From assembly GCA_009783525.1 (NCBI GenBank), contig WRDG01000134.1, positions 1 through 6,483 on the forward strand: DNA of 6,483 nucleotides. Reading direction: 5' to 3'. The notes below the pieces were generated by a model. That model was not told the origin of the DNA and searched no databases. It worked only from the letters and a program-made list of their open reading frames with translations. Origin of the DNA: Defluviitaleaceae bacterium (GTDB taxonomy: Bacteria; Bacillota; Clostridia; Lachnospirales; WQUN01). The position numbers were made by a program, and so were the translations under genes. Within the stretch, counting starts at the first letter, position 1. Every line of letters starts with the position of its first letter. This document shows positions 1 to 5,362 of this stretch, one piece after another.

Positions 1-644
1 AACTCCGCCAAAAGCCGAAGCGTATTTTCAAGCGCTTCCCGCTCGCGCTTGCGTATGTCCGCAAAATCAAAAAACATCCGCTTGTTTTTTGCGCCAAGCA
101 AAAAAACTTCGCAGATGTTTTTTACAATTTCGTCAAAGGCCGGCAGCAGCGACCAGTATCCTACCGCGATGAGGTCCGCGCCGCCAAACATTTCCGCCAA
201 TATTTTTTTGTCCGCGGCCTTTAACAGCGCGTCCCAGTTAAAGCCCATTATCTCCTGCACGTAAGGCAACATAAGCTTGCCGTCCGGGAACTCGTAAATT
301 TGGCTGATGCCCGGCTCGCCCACCGACAAAAGTTTGCCGCCGCTTGCAAATTCCGCAAACACGGAGTCGATCCTGTTTACGCCGAACATCCCGATCATGG
401 ATGTCTCTATCCCGAGCCTGCCCGCCGCCTTTCCGGTGTTTGCCGTAAAGCCTCCGTATGTGCGTCGCTTGCGCACTATTTCGTTCGAAAACCCGCCCGA
501 GCCCACCGCCGCCAAATTTTCCGCGAAAACCTTCATGCCGCCGTACAGTTTATAATCCGCGCGGCTCGACCGCGACTCGACTATTTGCCAAACCTCGTCG
601 ATGTACCCGTCTATCCCGAACAAAATTTTTTTAGCTTCCGACAT
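1..644 (-). CDS. PfkB/ribokinase-family carbohydrate kinase, N-terminal part (runs off the left edge)
   Basis: The first 214 residues are visible; the C-terminus lies outside the window. The family phosphorylates sugars, nucleosides or related alcohols with ATP in the cytoplasm. The visible sequence opens with a beta strand (ILFGIDGYIDEV, residues 7-18) and carries the N-terminal PfkB signature around residues 64-88 (GGFTANTGKAAGRLG, then MIGMFG), where the Gly-Gly and Asn normally contact substrate. FFDFADIRKRE (191-201) fits the central strand with its conserved Asp and Arg. The catalytic GAGD motif would lie downstream and cannot be checked. The ATG at 644 follows AAAGGCGG by a few bases and lies inside the end of the DUF951 gene (14-base overlap), so the two are probably translationally coupled. 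The sequence is divergent, so substrate is not predicted. Family assignment is fairly sure, function is not. Confidence 0.85.
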   Translation of the reverse strand, partial: MSEAKKILFGIDGYIDEVWQIVESRSSRADYKLYGGMKVFAENLAAVGSGGFSNEIVRKRRTYGGFTANTGKAAGRLGIETSMIGMFGVNRIDSVFAEFASGGKLLSVGEPGISQIYEFPDGKLMLPYVQEIMGFNWDALLKAADKKILAEMFGGADLIAVGYWSLLPAFDEIVKNICEVFLLGAKNKRMFFDFADIRKREREALENTLRLLAE

Positions 645-834
645 TTTCTTCGCCGCCTTTTTTGATAATTTTTTTTACACGCTTTTCAAATTTGGAACGC
701 GGAAGCATCACGAGGTGCGCGCATTTTAAACACCTTATGCGGAAGTCCATGCCTATGCGCAGCACCTCCCACTCGCCGCCGCCGCACGGATGCGGTTTCT
801 TCATTAATACAATGTCGCCCACGGCGTAAGCCAC
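631..834 (-). CDS. DUF951 family protein (YyzM-like)
   Basis: A 67-residue protein of the typical length and pattern of the DUF951 family, widespread in Firmicutes and, to my knowledge, without an established function. Recognisable blocks are VGDIVLMKKPHPCG (5-18), EWEVLRIGMDFRIRC (21-35), CLKC (35-38) and VMLPRSKFEKRVKKI (42-56). Cys17, Cys35 and Cys38 could form part of a metal site; that is inference. The start is a GTG at 834, preceded by a GGGGG Shine-Dalgarno-like run in the leader. The C-terminus beyond about residue 57 is basic and overlaps the start of the kinase gene. An extended -10 promoter lies about 30 bases upstream, so this is the first gene of a minus-strand transcript. Its conservation suggests a housekeeping role, but the sequence does not show which. 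Confidence 0.93.
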   Translation of the reverse strand: MAYAVGDIVLMKKPHPCGGGEWEVLRIGMDFRIRCLKCAHLVMLPRSKFEKRVKKIIKKGGEENVGS

Positions 835-864
835 GCGCCAAACCCCCGTACAAATTATTAAAAA

Positions 865-873
865 ATTATATCA
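865..873 (-). promoter_or_regulatory. Extended -10 promoter for the DUF951-kinase pair
   Basis: Read on the minus strand this is TGATATAAT, a perfect TATAAT with the TGn extension. No good -35 hexamer is seen at 16-18 bases, which is tolerated by extended -10 promoters. Predicted transcription would start near 858, giving a leader of roughly 24 bases before the GTG at 834. Confidence 0.55.
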
Positions 874-888
874 TTACGTTTTAATAAT

Positions 889-897
889 TGGTAGAAT
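889..897 (+). promoter_or_regulatory. Extended -10 promoter for the plus-strand pyrBI operon
   Basis: TGGTAGAAT is a TGn extension followed by a five-of-six match to TATAAT. No convincing -35 is present. Transcription would begin near 904, leaving about 20 bases before the ATG at 925, with the Shine-Dalgarno AAGGAGG at 913-919. This leader is too short for a PyrR-type attenuator, so no pyrimidine-responsive RNA element is visible. Confidence 0.5.
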
Positions 898-924
898 GGC
901 ATATCAACCCGTAAGGAGGCTTGC

Positions 925-1614
925 ATGGTTCATGTATTAAACGCAATACCGGTTACGGCGACGCTCGCGCAGGCGCTCGACGCCCTCCGCGTAACGGAGC
1001 CCGAGGACGTCGCCTTCGCAGCGGATCTGTTTAAAAAATCATGCGACATAGCGCGGCCAAAGGCGCTGTACCGCGAAGTGTTCGTGGAAGATACCGACGG
1101 CGGCCGCGTAGAAATAAGCGGCGTAATTTTTAACAGCCGCGTGCTAGCGGCAGCGCTCTCTAAAGCCCACCGCCTTTTCGCCTACGTTTGCACCTGCGGC
1201 ATCGAAGTGGACGATTGGTCGCACAAGGAGCCCGACCCCGTTGCGGCGGTTTGGATCGACATGTTCAAGCAAATGTTCGTGGTGGACGCCGCAATGTATT
1301 TGCGGAACCATTTGACGCAAACCTACGGCTTCACCAACATCTCATCGATAAACCCCGGTTCCGGCGACATAGAAAACTGGCCCATAAGCCAGCAGTCGGA
1401 GCTTTTTTTATTGATAGGCGGCGTTAAGGAACAAATAGGCGTGACATTGACGGACAGCTATCTGATGATACCCACAAAATCTACGTCGGGGCTTTACTTC
1501 CCGTCCGAAACCGAGTTTGTAAACTGCGCGCTCTGCAGCAGAGAAGTGTGCGAAAACCGCCGCGCCCCTTATGACATGGAACTGCACGCGCAGGCGCTCG
1601 GCGGTAAAAAATAA
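925..1614 (+). CDS. Stand-alone B12-dependent methionine synthase activation-domain-like protein
   Basis: This 229-residue protein resembles the C-terminal reactivation domain of cobalamin-dependent methionine synthase (MetH), which binds S-adenosylmethionine and helps re-methylate inactive cob(II)alamin. TDSYLMIPTKSTSGLYF (176-192) matches the MetH block of form TESFxMxPxxSxSGxYF. SINPGSG (141-147) occupies the place of the MetH SAM-binding RxxPGY segment, although the Arg and Tyr are not kept. A C-terminal CALCSREVC (Cys201, Cys204, Cys209) followed by ENRRAPY resembles the cysteine clusters of stand-alone anaerobe versions and could bind a metal or iron-sulfur cluster; this is inference. 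CTC at 89-91 adds two more cysteines. The ATG follows AAGGAGG by five bases. Only 22 bases separate it from pyrB, so the genes are probably cotranscribed. It could reactivate a separate MetH or another corrinoid protein. Family is fairly sure, partner is unknown. Confidence 0.88.
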   Translation: MVHVLNAIPVTATLAQALDALRVTEPEDVAFAADLFKKSCDIARPKALYREVFVEDTDGGRVEISGVIFNSRVLAAALSKAHRLFAYVCTCGIEVDDWSHKEPDPVAAVWIDMFKQMFVVDAAMYLRNHLTQTYGFTNISSINPGSGDIENWPISQQSELFLLIGGVKEQIGVTLTDSYLMIPTKSTSGLYFPSETEFVNCALCSREVCENRRAPYDMELHAQALGGKK

Positions 1615-1621
1615 ATCCCGT

Positions 1622-1630
1622 TAAGGAGGA
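1622..1630 (+). promoter_or_regulatory. Ribosome binding site that fixes the pyrB TTG start
   Basis: TAAGGAGGA is a near-perfect Shine-Dalgarno sequence ending seven bases before the TTG at 1637. No in-frame ATG lies near, and the protein from the TTG begins RHLLD, as expected for PyrB N-termini. Confidence 0.85.
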
Positions 1631-1636
1631 AAACGC

Positions 1637-2554
1637 TTGCGGCACCTGTTGGATCCGACCGACTTTTCCATCAACGAAACCGGCGAGCTCATCCGCCGCG
1701 CGGAAGAGATAATCGCCAACCCCTCGGCTGTGGCGGACGCCTGCCGCGGTAAAATTCTTGCGACATTATTTTTTGAGCCGAGCACGCGCACGCGCCTCAG
1801 CTTCGAATCCGCCATGATTTCGATGGGCGGGCACGTGATAGGCTTCGCGGGGGCGGAGCTCAGTTCCGCCGCAAAGGGCGAAAGCGTGGCGGACACCATC
1901 CGCATGGTTTCGTGCTACGCGGATATCTGCGTCATGCGCCATCCAAAAGAGGGCGCGGCGCTCGTCGCCGCAAAAAATTCTTCCATTCCGGTCATAAACG
2001 CGGGCGACGGCGGCCACCAGCACCCGTCCCAAACGCTGACCGACCTCATGACAATCCACTCGTTAAAAAAAAGGCTTAACGGCCTCACGGTCGGCTTCTG
2101 CGGCGATTTAAAATTTGGGCGCACCGTACACTCGCTGTTCCGCGCATTAACCCTCTACCCGGACAACCGGTTTATTTTGGTTTCGCCGCGCGAGCTGCAG
2201 ATGCCGGAGTATGTCTACCGCGCAGACAGCCGCGCCATCGCCTGCGTCGAGTTCGGCAACCTCGAGGATGTCATCGGCAAGATGGACATTCTTTACATGA
2301 CCCGCGTGCAGCGCGAACGCTTCTTTAACGAAGCGGACTATGTCCGTTTAAAGGACAGCTACATCCTCACCAAAGAAAAGCTCGACCACGCCAAGCCCGA
2401 CCTCGCCGTGCTGCACCCTCTCCCCCGTGTAAACGAGATTGCGGTCGAGGTTGACAAGGACGACCGCGCAAAATATTTCGAACAGGCGCGCAACGGAAAA
2501 TTTATCCGCATGGCGTTGATAGAAAAGCTGCTCAAACCGGAAACGGAGGCATAA
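1637..2554 (+). CDS. pyrB: Aspartate carbamoyltransferase catalytic subunit
   Basis: PyrB condenses carbamoyl phosphate with L-aspartate to N-carbamoyl-aspartate, the committed step of de novo pyrimidine synthesis, in the cytoplasm. The 305 residues are full length for the family. The carbamoyl-phosphate loop is [14 protein letters not shown] (45-58, STRTR at 49-53). [12 protein letters not shown] (76-87) is the mobile loop with its catalytic lysine (Lys80). HPSQTLTDL (129-137) and [11 protein letters not shown] (156-166) are conserved. In the aspartate domain, HPLPRVNEI (260-268) and DDRAKYFEQ (275-283) are the expected aspartate-side motifs. All key residues look intact. The start is TTG with a strong ribosome binding site. 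The stop is followed one base later by the pyrI ATG, and GGAGG at 2545-2549 inside pyrB serves pyrI. Pairing with pyrI implies a holoenzyme regulated by nucleotides, like the enteric enzyme. Confidence 0.98.
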   Translation: MRHLLDPTDFSINETGELIRRAEEIIANPSAVADACRGKILATLFFEPSTRTRLSFESAMISMGGHVIGFAGAELSSAAKGESVADTIRMVSCYADICVMRHPKEGAALVAAKNSSIPVINAGDGGHQHPSQTLTDLMTIHSLKKRLNGLTVGFCGDLKFGRTVHSLFRALTLYPDNRFILVSPRELQMPEYVYRADSRAIACVEFGNLEDVIGKMDILYMTRVQRERFFNEADYVRLKDSYILTKEKLDHAKPDLAVLHPLPRVNEIAVEVDKDDRAKYFEQARNGKFIRMALIEKLLKPETEA

Positions 2555-2555
2555 A

Positions 2556-2975
2556 ATGCTTAGCATCGACAGCATCACGCACGGCGTCGTACTTGACCAC
2601 ATCGCCGCGGGCAGGGGCATGAGCATATTCCATCTGCTCAAGCTCGACGAGGTGGACAGCACCGTCGCAATCATAAAAAACGTCAAGAGCGGCAGGCTCG
2701 GCCGCAAGGACATGATTAAAATAGAAGACCGCTTCGACCTCGACCTCGACGCGCTTGGCTACATCGACGCCAACATCACCGTGAACATAATTGAAGACGG
2801 CCAAATAAAAAAGAAGCACAACCTCTCGCTCCCCTCCCGCCTAACCAATGTGATCATCTGCAAAAATCCGCGGTGCATCACATCCGCCGAACAGGGGCTC
2901 GAGCATGAGTTTGTGCTTTTTGACAAAGAAAATAAAATTTACCGCTGCCTGTACTGCGAGCAGGAAAACGGCTGA
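2556..2975 (+). CDS. pyrI: Aspartate carbamoyltransferase regulatory subunit
   Basis: PyrI binds nucleotide effectors and, through a zinc domain, docks onto PyrB trimers. At 139 residues it is somewhat shorter than the roughly 150-residue enteric protein. The N-terminal allosteric domain shows GVVLDHIAAGRG (10-21), with the conserved Asp-His that contacts the nucleotide, and SGRLGRKDMIKIE (45-57). The C-terminal zinc domain has the four expected cysteines as CKNPRC (Cys102, Cys107) and CLYC (Cys131, Cys134), matching the Cx4C...CxxC pattern of known PyrI. The gene starts one base after the pyrB stop, so it is probably translationally coupled. Its TGA directly abuts the stop of the opposing small gene, and no terminator lies between them. 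Confidence 0.96.
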   Translation: MLSIDSITHGVVLDHIAAGRGMSIFHLLKLDEVDSTVAIIKNVKSGRLGRKDMIKIEDRFDLDLDALGYIDANITVNIIEDGQIKKKHNLSLPSRLTNVIICKNPRCITSAEQGLEHEFVLFDKENKIYRCLYCEQENG

Positions 2976-3308
2976 TCAATAAAGTCTGCTGAACGTGTTT
3001 GCGTTGTGGAAAAACCCGTCCGCCTTGCTTATTTCGCCGGCCGCGGCCGCGGCGATCTCCTCCATGTATTTTTTGAACGTTTCGATTGCGAGGGCGAGTT
3101 CCTCGTCATGAAATTTAACGAGCGACGAAACGGAAATTTCGCTCTTGATCAAAATGTCGCGCGAGGCCGTGTTGTCCGCGGTAAGCACGCGCAGCTCGAT
3201 CGGGTTTGAAAATTTCGAATGGATCGCCATTATATTTTTGTTTAAAACTTCCGGGTCGGTGCTCTCTTCATTGATGTTCTTTATTTTTGCCATAAACTCG
3301 TAAATCAA
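2976..3308 (-). CDS. Uncharacterised 110-residue protein
   Basis: I do not recognise this protein. It is hydrophilic, without signal peptide or membrane segment, and looks mostly helical in its C-terminal half (FHDEELALAIETFKKYMEEI, 66-85), ending in a five-alanine run at 86-90 and a tail with FFHNANTFSRLY. The middle (IELRVLTADNTASRDILIK, 37-55) may form strands. The chosen start is a TTG at 3308, with AAAGGGG ideally placed eight bases upstream; the next candidate is an ATG five codons in, without a good ribosome binding site. The gene converges on pyrI with the two stop codons touching. Upstream lies the 18-bp repeat array. Open length, good ribosome binding site and absence of a competing frame favour a real gene, but no homologue comes to mind. 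Confidence 0.65.
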   Translation of the reverse strand: MIYEFMAKIKNINEESTDPEVLNKNIMAIHSKFSNPIELRVLTADNTASRDILIKSEISVSSLVKFHDEELALAIETFKKYMEEIAAAAAGEISKADGFFHNANTFSRLY

Positions 3309-3316
3309 AATCCCAT

Positions 3317-3323
3317 CCCCTTT
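3317..3323 (-). promoter_or_regulatory. Ribosome binding site supporting the TTG start at 3308
   Basis: On the minus strand AAAGGGG ends eight bases before TTG. The alternative ATG at 3293 has only a weak ACGAG upstream, so the TTG is preferred. Confidence 0.55.
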
Positions 3324-3334
3324 ATTTAACTAAC

Positions 3335-3497
3335 GTAAAAAAATCTGCTCATGCAAAAAATTTTTGCTCTGTAAAAAAATTTTGCTCTGTAAAAAAATTT
3401 AACTCTGAAAAAAAATCTGCTCATGCAAAAAATTTTTGCTCTGAAAAAAAATTTATGCTCTGTATAAAAATTTTGCTCCGGTAAAAAAATTACGCGC
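3335..3497. repeat. 18-bp tandem repeat array, nine units
   Basis: Nine consecutive degenerate units, all 18 bases long except the seventh (19), start at 3335, 3353, 3371, 3389, 3407, 3425, 3443, 3462 and 3480. A typical unit is GTAAAAAAATTTTGCTCT: an A-run, a T-run and a TGCTC core. Units 2 and 6 are identical, and 35 bases at 3337-3371 recur exactly at 3409-3443, showing a higher-order period of four units (72 bases). Units 2 and 6 contain a near-palindrome (GCAAAAAATTTTTGC). All plus-strand frames tested contain stops, so the array is not an obvious coding repeat. It lies between the small minus-strand gene and a plus-strand terminator. Function unknown; tandem protein-binding sites or replication slippage products are both possible. 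Confidence 0.88.
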
Positions 3498-3509
3498 AAA
3501 TAATATCAC

Positions 3510-3543
3510 AGCGCGGCTTTGCATAAAAGCCGGCGCTTTTTTT
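3510..3543 (+). terminator. Rho-independent terminator hairpin
   Basis: AGCGC-GGCTTT (3510-3520) pairs with AAAGCC-GGCGCT (3526-3537) with one bulged G at 3532 and a GCATA loop, followed by an unbroken T-run at 3537-3543. The orientation is plus strand; there is no T-run on the other side. The nearest upstream plus-strand gene is pyrI, whose end is about 530 bases away, so this may end pyrBI read-through or an unannotated transcript, and it insulates the following regulator gene. Confidence 0.82.
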
Positions 3544-3580
3544 AATATATATAAAATTTTTGTAAATTTTTTTATTTCTA

Positions 3581-3608
3581 TTGTGTTAATGAAAATGTTT
3601 GGTATAAT
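3581..3608 (+). promoter_or_regulatory. Promoter for the BTAD regulator gene
   Basis: TTGTGT (3581-3586), 16-base spacer, then TATAAT (3603-3608) preceded by TGG as a TGn extension. An A/T-rich tract with several T-runs (3549-3579) just upstream could act as an UP element. Transcription would start near 3615, giving a leader of about 58 bases. Confidence 0.68.
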
Positions 3609-3658
3609 TGTACATATATAAAGGCGACAATTAAATTTTTAAGCGCATTAATTGCAGG

Positions 3659-3665
3659 AAGGCGG
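3659..3665 (+). promoter_or_regulatory. Ribosome binding site deciding the regulator start
   Basis: AAGGCGG, within a purine-rich AGGAAGGCGG stretch, ends seven bases before a TTG at 3673. The upstream in-frame TTG at 3652 overlaps this region and has no ribosome binding site of its own, so the shorter protein is preferred. Confidence 0.6.
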
Positions 3666-3672
3666 CGCATGC

Positions 3673-4905
3673 TTGGCAAAATCAGCTCCGGCAAAAAAAA
3701 TATGCATAACAACCTTCGGCGGCTTTAATATAAACTACGGCGAAAAAAACCTGTCGGACATCCCCACCCGGCGCAGCAAAATGTGGCTCGTTTTAAAATA
3801 TCTCATAACAAACCACAAGCGCACCGTGCCTGCGGAAGATCTTATAAACATACTCTGGCAGGAAGAGGACTGCCCGGATCCGTCGGGTTCACTGCAAAAA
3901 ATTATTTACCGCCTCCGCAAAGCCCTTACAGAATTTTACGGGGACGCCAAGCTCCAGTGCATCAACCTCCACCAGGGCCGCTACTCCTGGAAGCCCACTG
4001 CGGATTTCGAAATAGACACGGTCCGCTTCGAGGCCCTTGTGTCGGAGGCGCGAACCCCAAGCAAAGCGGAAAACGAGCGCACCGCCCTCTACTTAAAAGC
4101 AATCGCCCTGTACAACGGCGACTTTCTGCGGGGCGAAAGCAACGACCCGTGGCTCACCAACTTCGTAAACTACTACAAGCGCCTCTACTTCAACTCCGTT
4201 TACGAGCTCGCGGATCTTTACGAAAGCCGGTCCATGTACGAAGAAGCGGTTAGCGTGTACAACGAGGCCTTCAAAGTCGAGCCCCACGAGGAGTCCTTTT
4301 ACGAAAGGCAAATCCGGCTGCTCATAGACCTGGGCGAATACGTGCGCGCCAAGCAGCAGTACAACCGCATCGAGCATATTTTAAAAGACGAGTTTGACGC
4401 AAAACCCGGCATAAACCTCGAAAACCTGCTGCACGAAATGAGCCGCGACAACGAGCGCCAAGCCGCCCAAGCGCAAGATTTTACAGATTTAAACGACATC
4501 AAACACCAGTTCGAAAACATATCGGAACGCAAAACCGCCATATTTTGTGGGCCCGAAACGTTCAAGCGGATATACGCCTACGACAGGTACCTCGACGAGC
4601 GCATGCAGTTCCCCGTTTTTTTGGTGATGCTCTCCATACAGAGCCCCTCACTTGAAAAAGGCGCGGCAAAAATGCGCCCCATGATGAAAACCCTGCGCCA
4701 TATCGTCCTTCAAACACTGAGGCAATGCGATATTGTATGTCAGTTTTCGTCCAACCAATTCCTGTTGATGCTTACCGCAACAAACGACAAAAATAAGATG
4801 GCGCCGCTTGTCCGTATCCAAAAATTGTTCGAAAAAGAGGCGATTGCGGACGGTTCCAAGCTGCACATGCAGGCAACAGCTATGAGGGAGCACATTAACG
4901 TTTGA
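3673..4905 (+). CDS. SARP/BTAD-type transcriptional regulator with a degenerate GGDEF-like C-terminus
   Basis: A 410-residue cytoplasmic regulator (417 if the TTG at 3652 is used). Residues 9-106 form an OmpR/SARP-like winged helix: a first-strand block (ICITTFGGFNINYG), a helical block with MWLVLKYLITNHKRTVP and LINILWQ, then LQKIIYRLRKAL and the wing GRYSWKP. Residues 107-258 match the bacterial transcriptional activation domain (BTAD), a TPR-like helical repeat with YNGDFLRGE, LADLYESRSMYEEAVSVYN and RAKQQYNRI. After a short linker, 288-410 follow the order of a GGDEF domain: FKRIYAYDRY, a hydrophobic strand VFLVMLSIQ, then LRQCDIVCQF-SSNQF-LLML, where SSNQF (359-363) replaces the catalytic signature. 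It should therefore not make cyclic di-GMP but may bind a ligand or partner; this is inference. It has its own promoter and an upstream terminator, so it is monocistronic or the first gene. Targets are unknown; the downstream secreted protein and flanking repeats are candidates. Confidence 0.9.
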   Translation: MAKSAPAKKICITTFGGFNINYGEKNLSDIPTRRSKMWLVLKYLITNHKRTVPAEDLINILWQEEDCPDPSGSLQKIIYRLRKALTEFYGDAKLQCINLHQGRYSWKPTADFEIDTVRFEALVSEARTPSKAENERTALYLKAIALYNGDFLRGESNDPWLTNFVNYYKRLYFNSVYELADLYESRSMYEEAVSVYNEAFKVEPHEESFYERQIRLLIDLGEYVRAKQQYNRIEHILKDEFDAKPGINLENLLHEMSRDNERQAAQAQDFTDLNDIKHQFENISERKTAIFCGPETFKRIYAYDRYLDERMQFPVFLVMLSIQSPSLEKGAAKMRPMMKTLRHIVLQTLRQCDIVCQFSSNQFLLMLTATNDKNKMAPLVRIQKLFEKEAIADGSKLHMQATAMREHINV

Positions 4906-4918
4906 TTAAAAATGCGTT

Positions 4919-4939
4919 AATACAAATTAATTTTGTATT
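4919..4939 (+). terminator. Weak A+T-rich hairpin after the regulator gene
   Basis: AATACAAA (4919-4926) and TTTGTATT (4932-4939) are perfect inverted repeats with a five-base TTAAT loop, 14 bases after the regulator stop. There is no G+C stem and no following T-run, so terminator activity is doubtful; it could also be a binding site. Confidence 0.25.
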
Positions 4940-5162
4940 GCAATGCATATTTTGAGTTAGCGGTATATTAGCGTCCCTTTAGTGAGTTAAAATGTCCGCA
5001 TGTAGGGTTGCTAAATTATTTGTCGCCCAAGGGTAATAGCTCGCTCCTTAGATGCTGTCTAAGTTTAAAACAGCCGTAAGGATCAGCTGCAGAAAGGAGA
5101 TGACCACCAAAAACCGGGCCGTGTTAAACGCAATGTGAAGCGCCTCCACTTCAAAAAAAAAG

Positions 5163-5284
5163 GAGGCTGAAAACGGAGAACCCCTACTCCATACAAAAGA
5201 GGCTGAAAACAGGAGAACCCCTACTCCCAGAACCAAAAGAGGCTGAAAACAAGAGAACCCCAACTCTCAAAACAAAAAAGAGGC
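5163..5284. repeat. Three 36-41-bp tandem repeats, each with a small hairpin, plus a partial fourth
   Basis: Units begin GAGGCTGAAAAC at 5163, 5199 and 5239, and a degenerate GAGGCC at 5280. Each full unit then has a four-base stem, an eight-base loop and the matching strand: GGAG-AACCCCTA-CTCC (5175-5190), GGAG-AACCCCTA-CTCC (5212-5227) and AGAG-AACCCCAA-CTCT (5252-5267). In the third unit both sides of the stem changed while pairing was kept. Units end in A-rich spacers of varying length. The repeats lie 79 bases or more upstream of the secreted-protein ATG, probably within its leader or promoter region. Confidence 0.75.
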
Positions 5285-5362
5285 CGTTTAACCCGCTGAA
5301 CGTAATCACGCGGTACATAACGGAGCAGACGCTGCTCTAATCTATTTTGGAGGTTTTCGGTA

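Larger units (their letters stand above)
4906..5362. other. 457-base intergenic region with hairpins and repeats; no convincing gene
   Basis: No plus-strand frame here has a start with a usable ribosome binding site. The left part (4906-5040) is A+T rich. Potential hairpins are CTTAGA/TCTAAG (5047-5063), which competes with GCTGT/ACAGC (5054-5074); TGAAG/CTTCA (5136-5153) with CCTCC in its loop, competing with GCCTCC/GGAGGC (5142-5167); the three repeat hairpins at 5175-5267; and GAGCAG/CTGCTC (5323-5337) with a three-base loop, just before the ribosome binding site of the secreted protein. I could not place a good promoter for that gene. A hydrophobic minus-strand frame at 5048-5149 is discussed as a finding. 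Confidence 0.7.

Noticed and set aside
300..665. Plus-strand open frames at 49-264, 300-665 and 307-555
   Set aside because: They lie opposite the PfkB-like gene, which shows clear family motifs; they are Arg/Pro/Ala-rich shadows without ribosome binding sites.
1766..2124. Minus-strand open frames inside pyrB
   Set aside because: pyrB is intact and highly conserved; the opposite frames have no recognisable motifs.
3040..3053. 14-base perfect palindrome GCCGCGGCCGCGGC as a terminator
   Set aside because: It encodes the five-alanine run of the small minus-strand protein and has no T-run or loop on either side.
3337..3400. Reading the 18-bp array as a hexapeptide repeat
   Set aside because: 18 is a multiple of three and one plus-strand frame stays open for three units, but a TAA breaks it in the fourth and there is no start with a ribosome binding site.
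3335..3497. CRISPR array
   Set aside because: The units are contiguous with no unique spacers and no cas genes are nearby.
3783..4253. 156-residue plus-strand frame inside the regulator gene
   Set aside because: It is a Pro/Arg/His-rich +1 shadow of the BTAD coding sequence.
4980..5100. Cyclic-di-GMP or other known riboswitch upstream of the secreted protein
   Set aside because: I looked for the conserved core sequences of common classes and saw none; only short local hairpins are present.
5102..5167. Short plus-strand peptides in the leader, including ATG at 5100 and a Lys/Arg-rich frame ending at 5170
   Set aside because: The ATG frame is only 12 codons with the ribosome binding site touching the start, and the longer frame lacks any ATG/GTG/TTG start before its last few codons.
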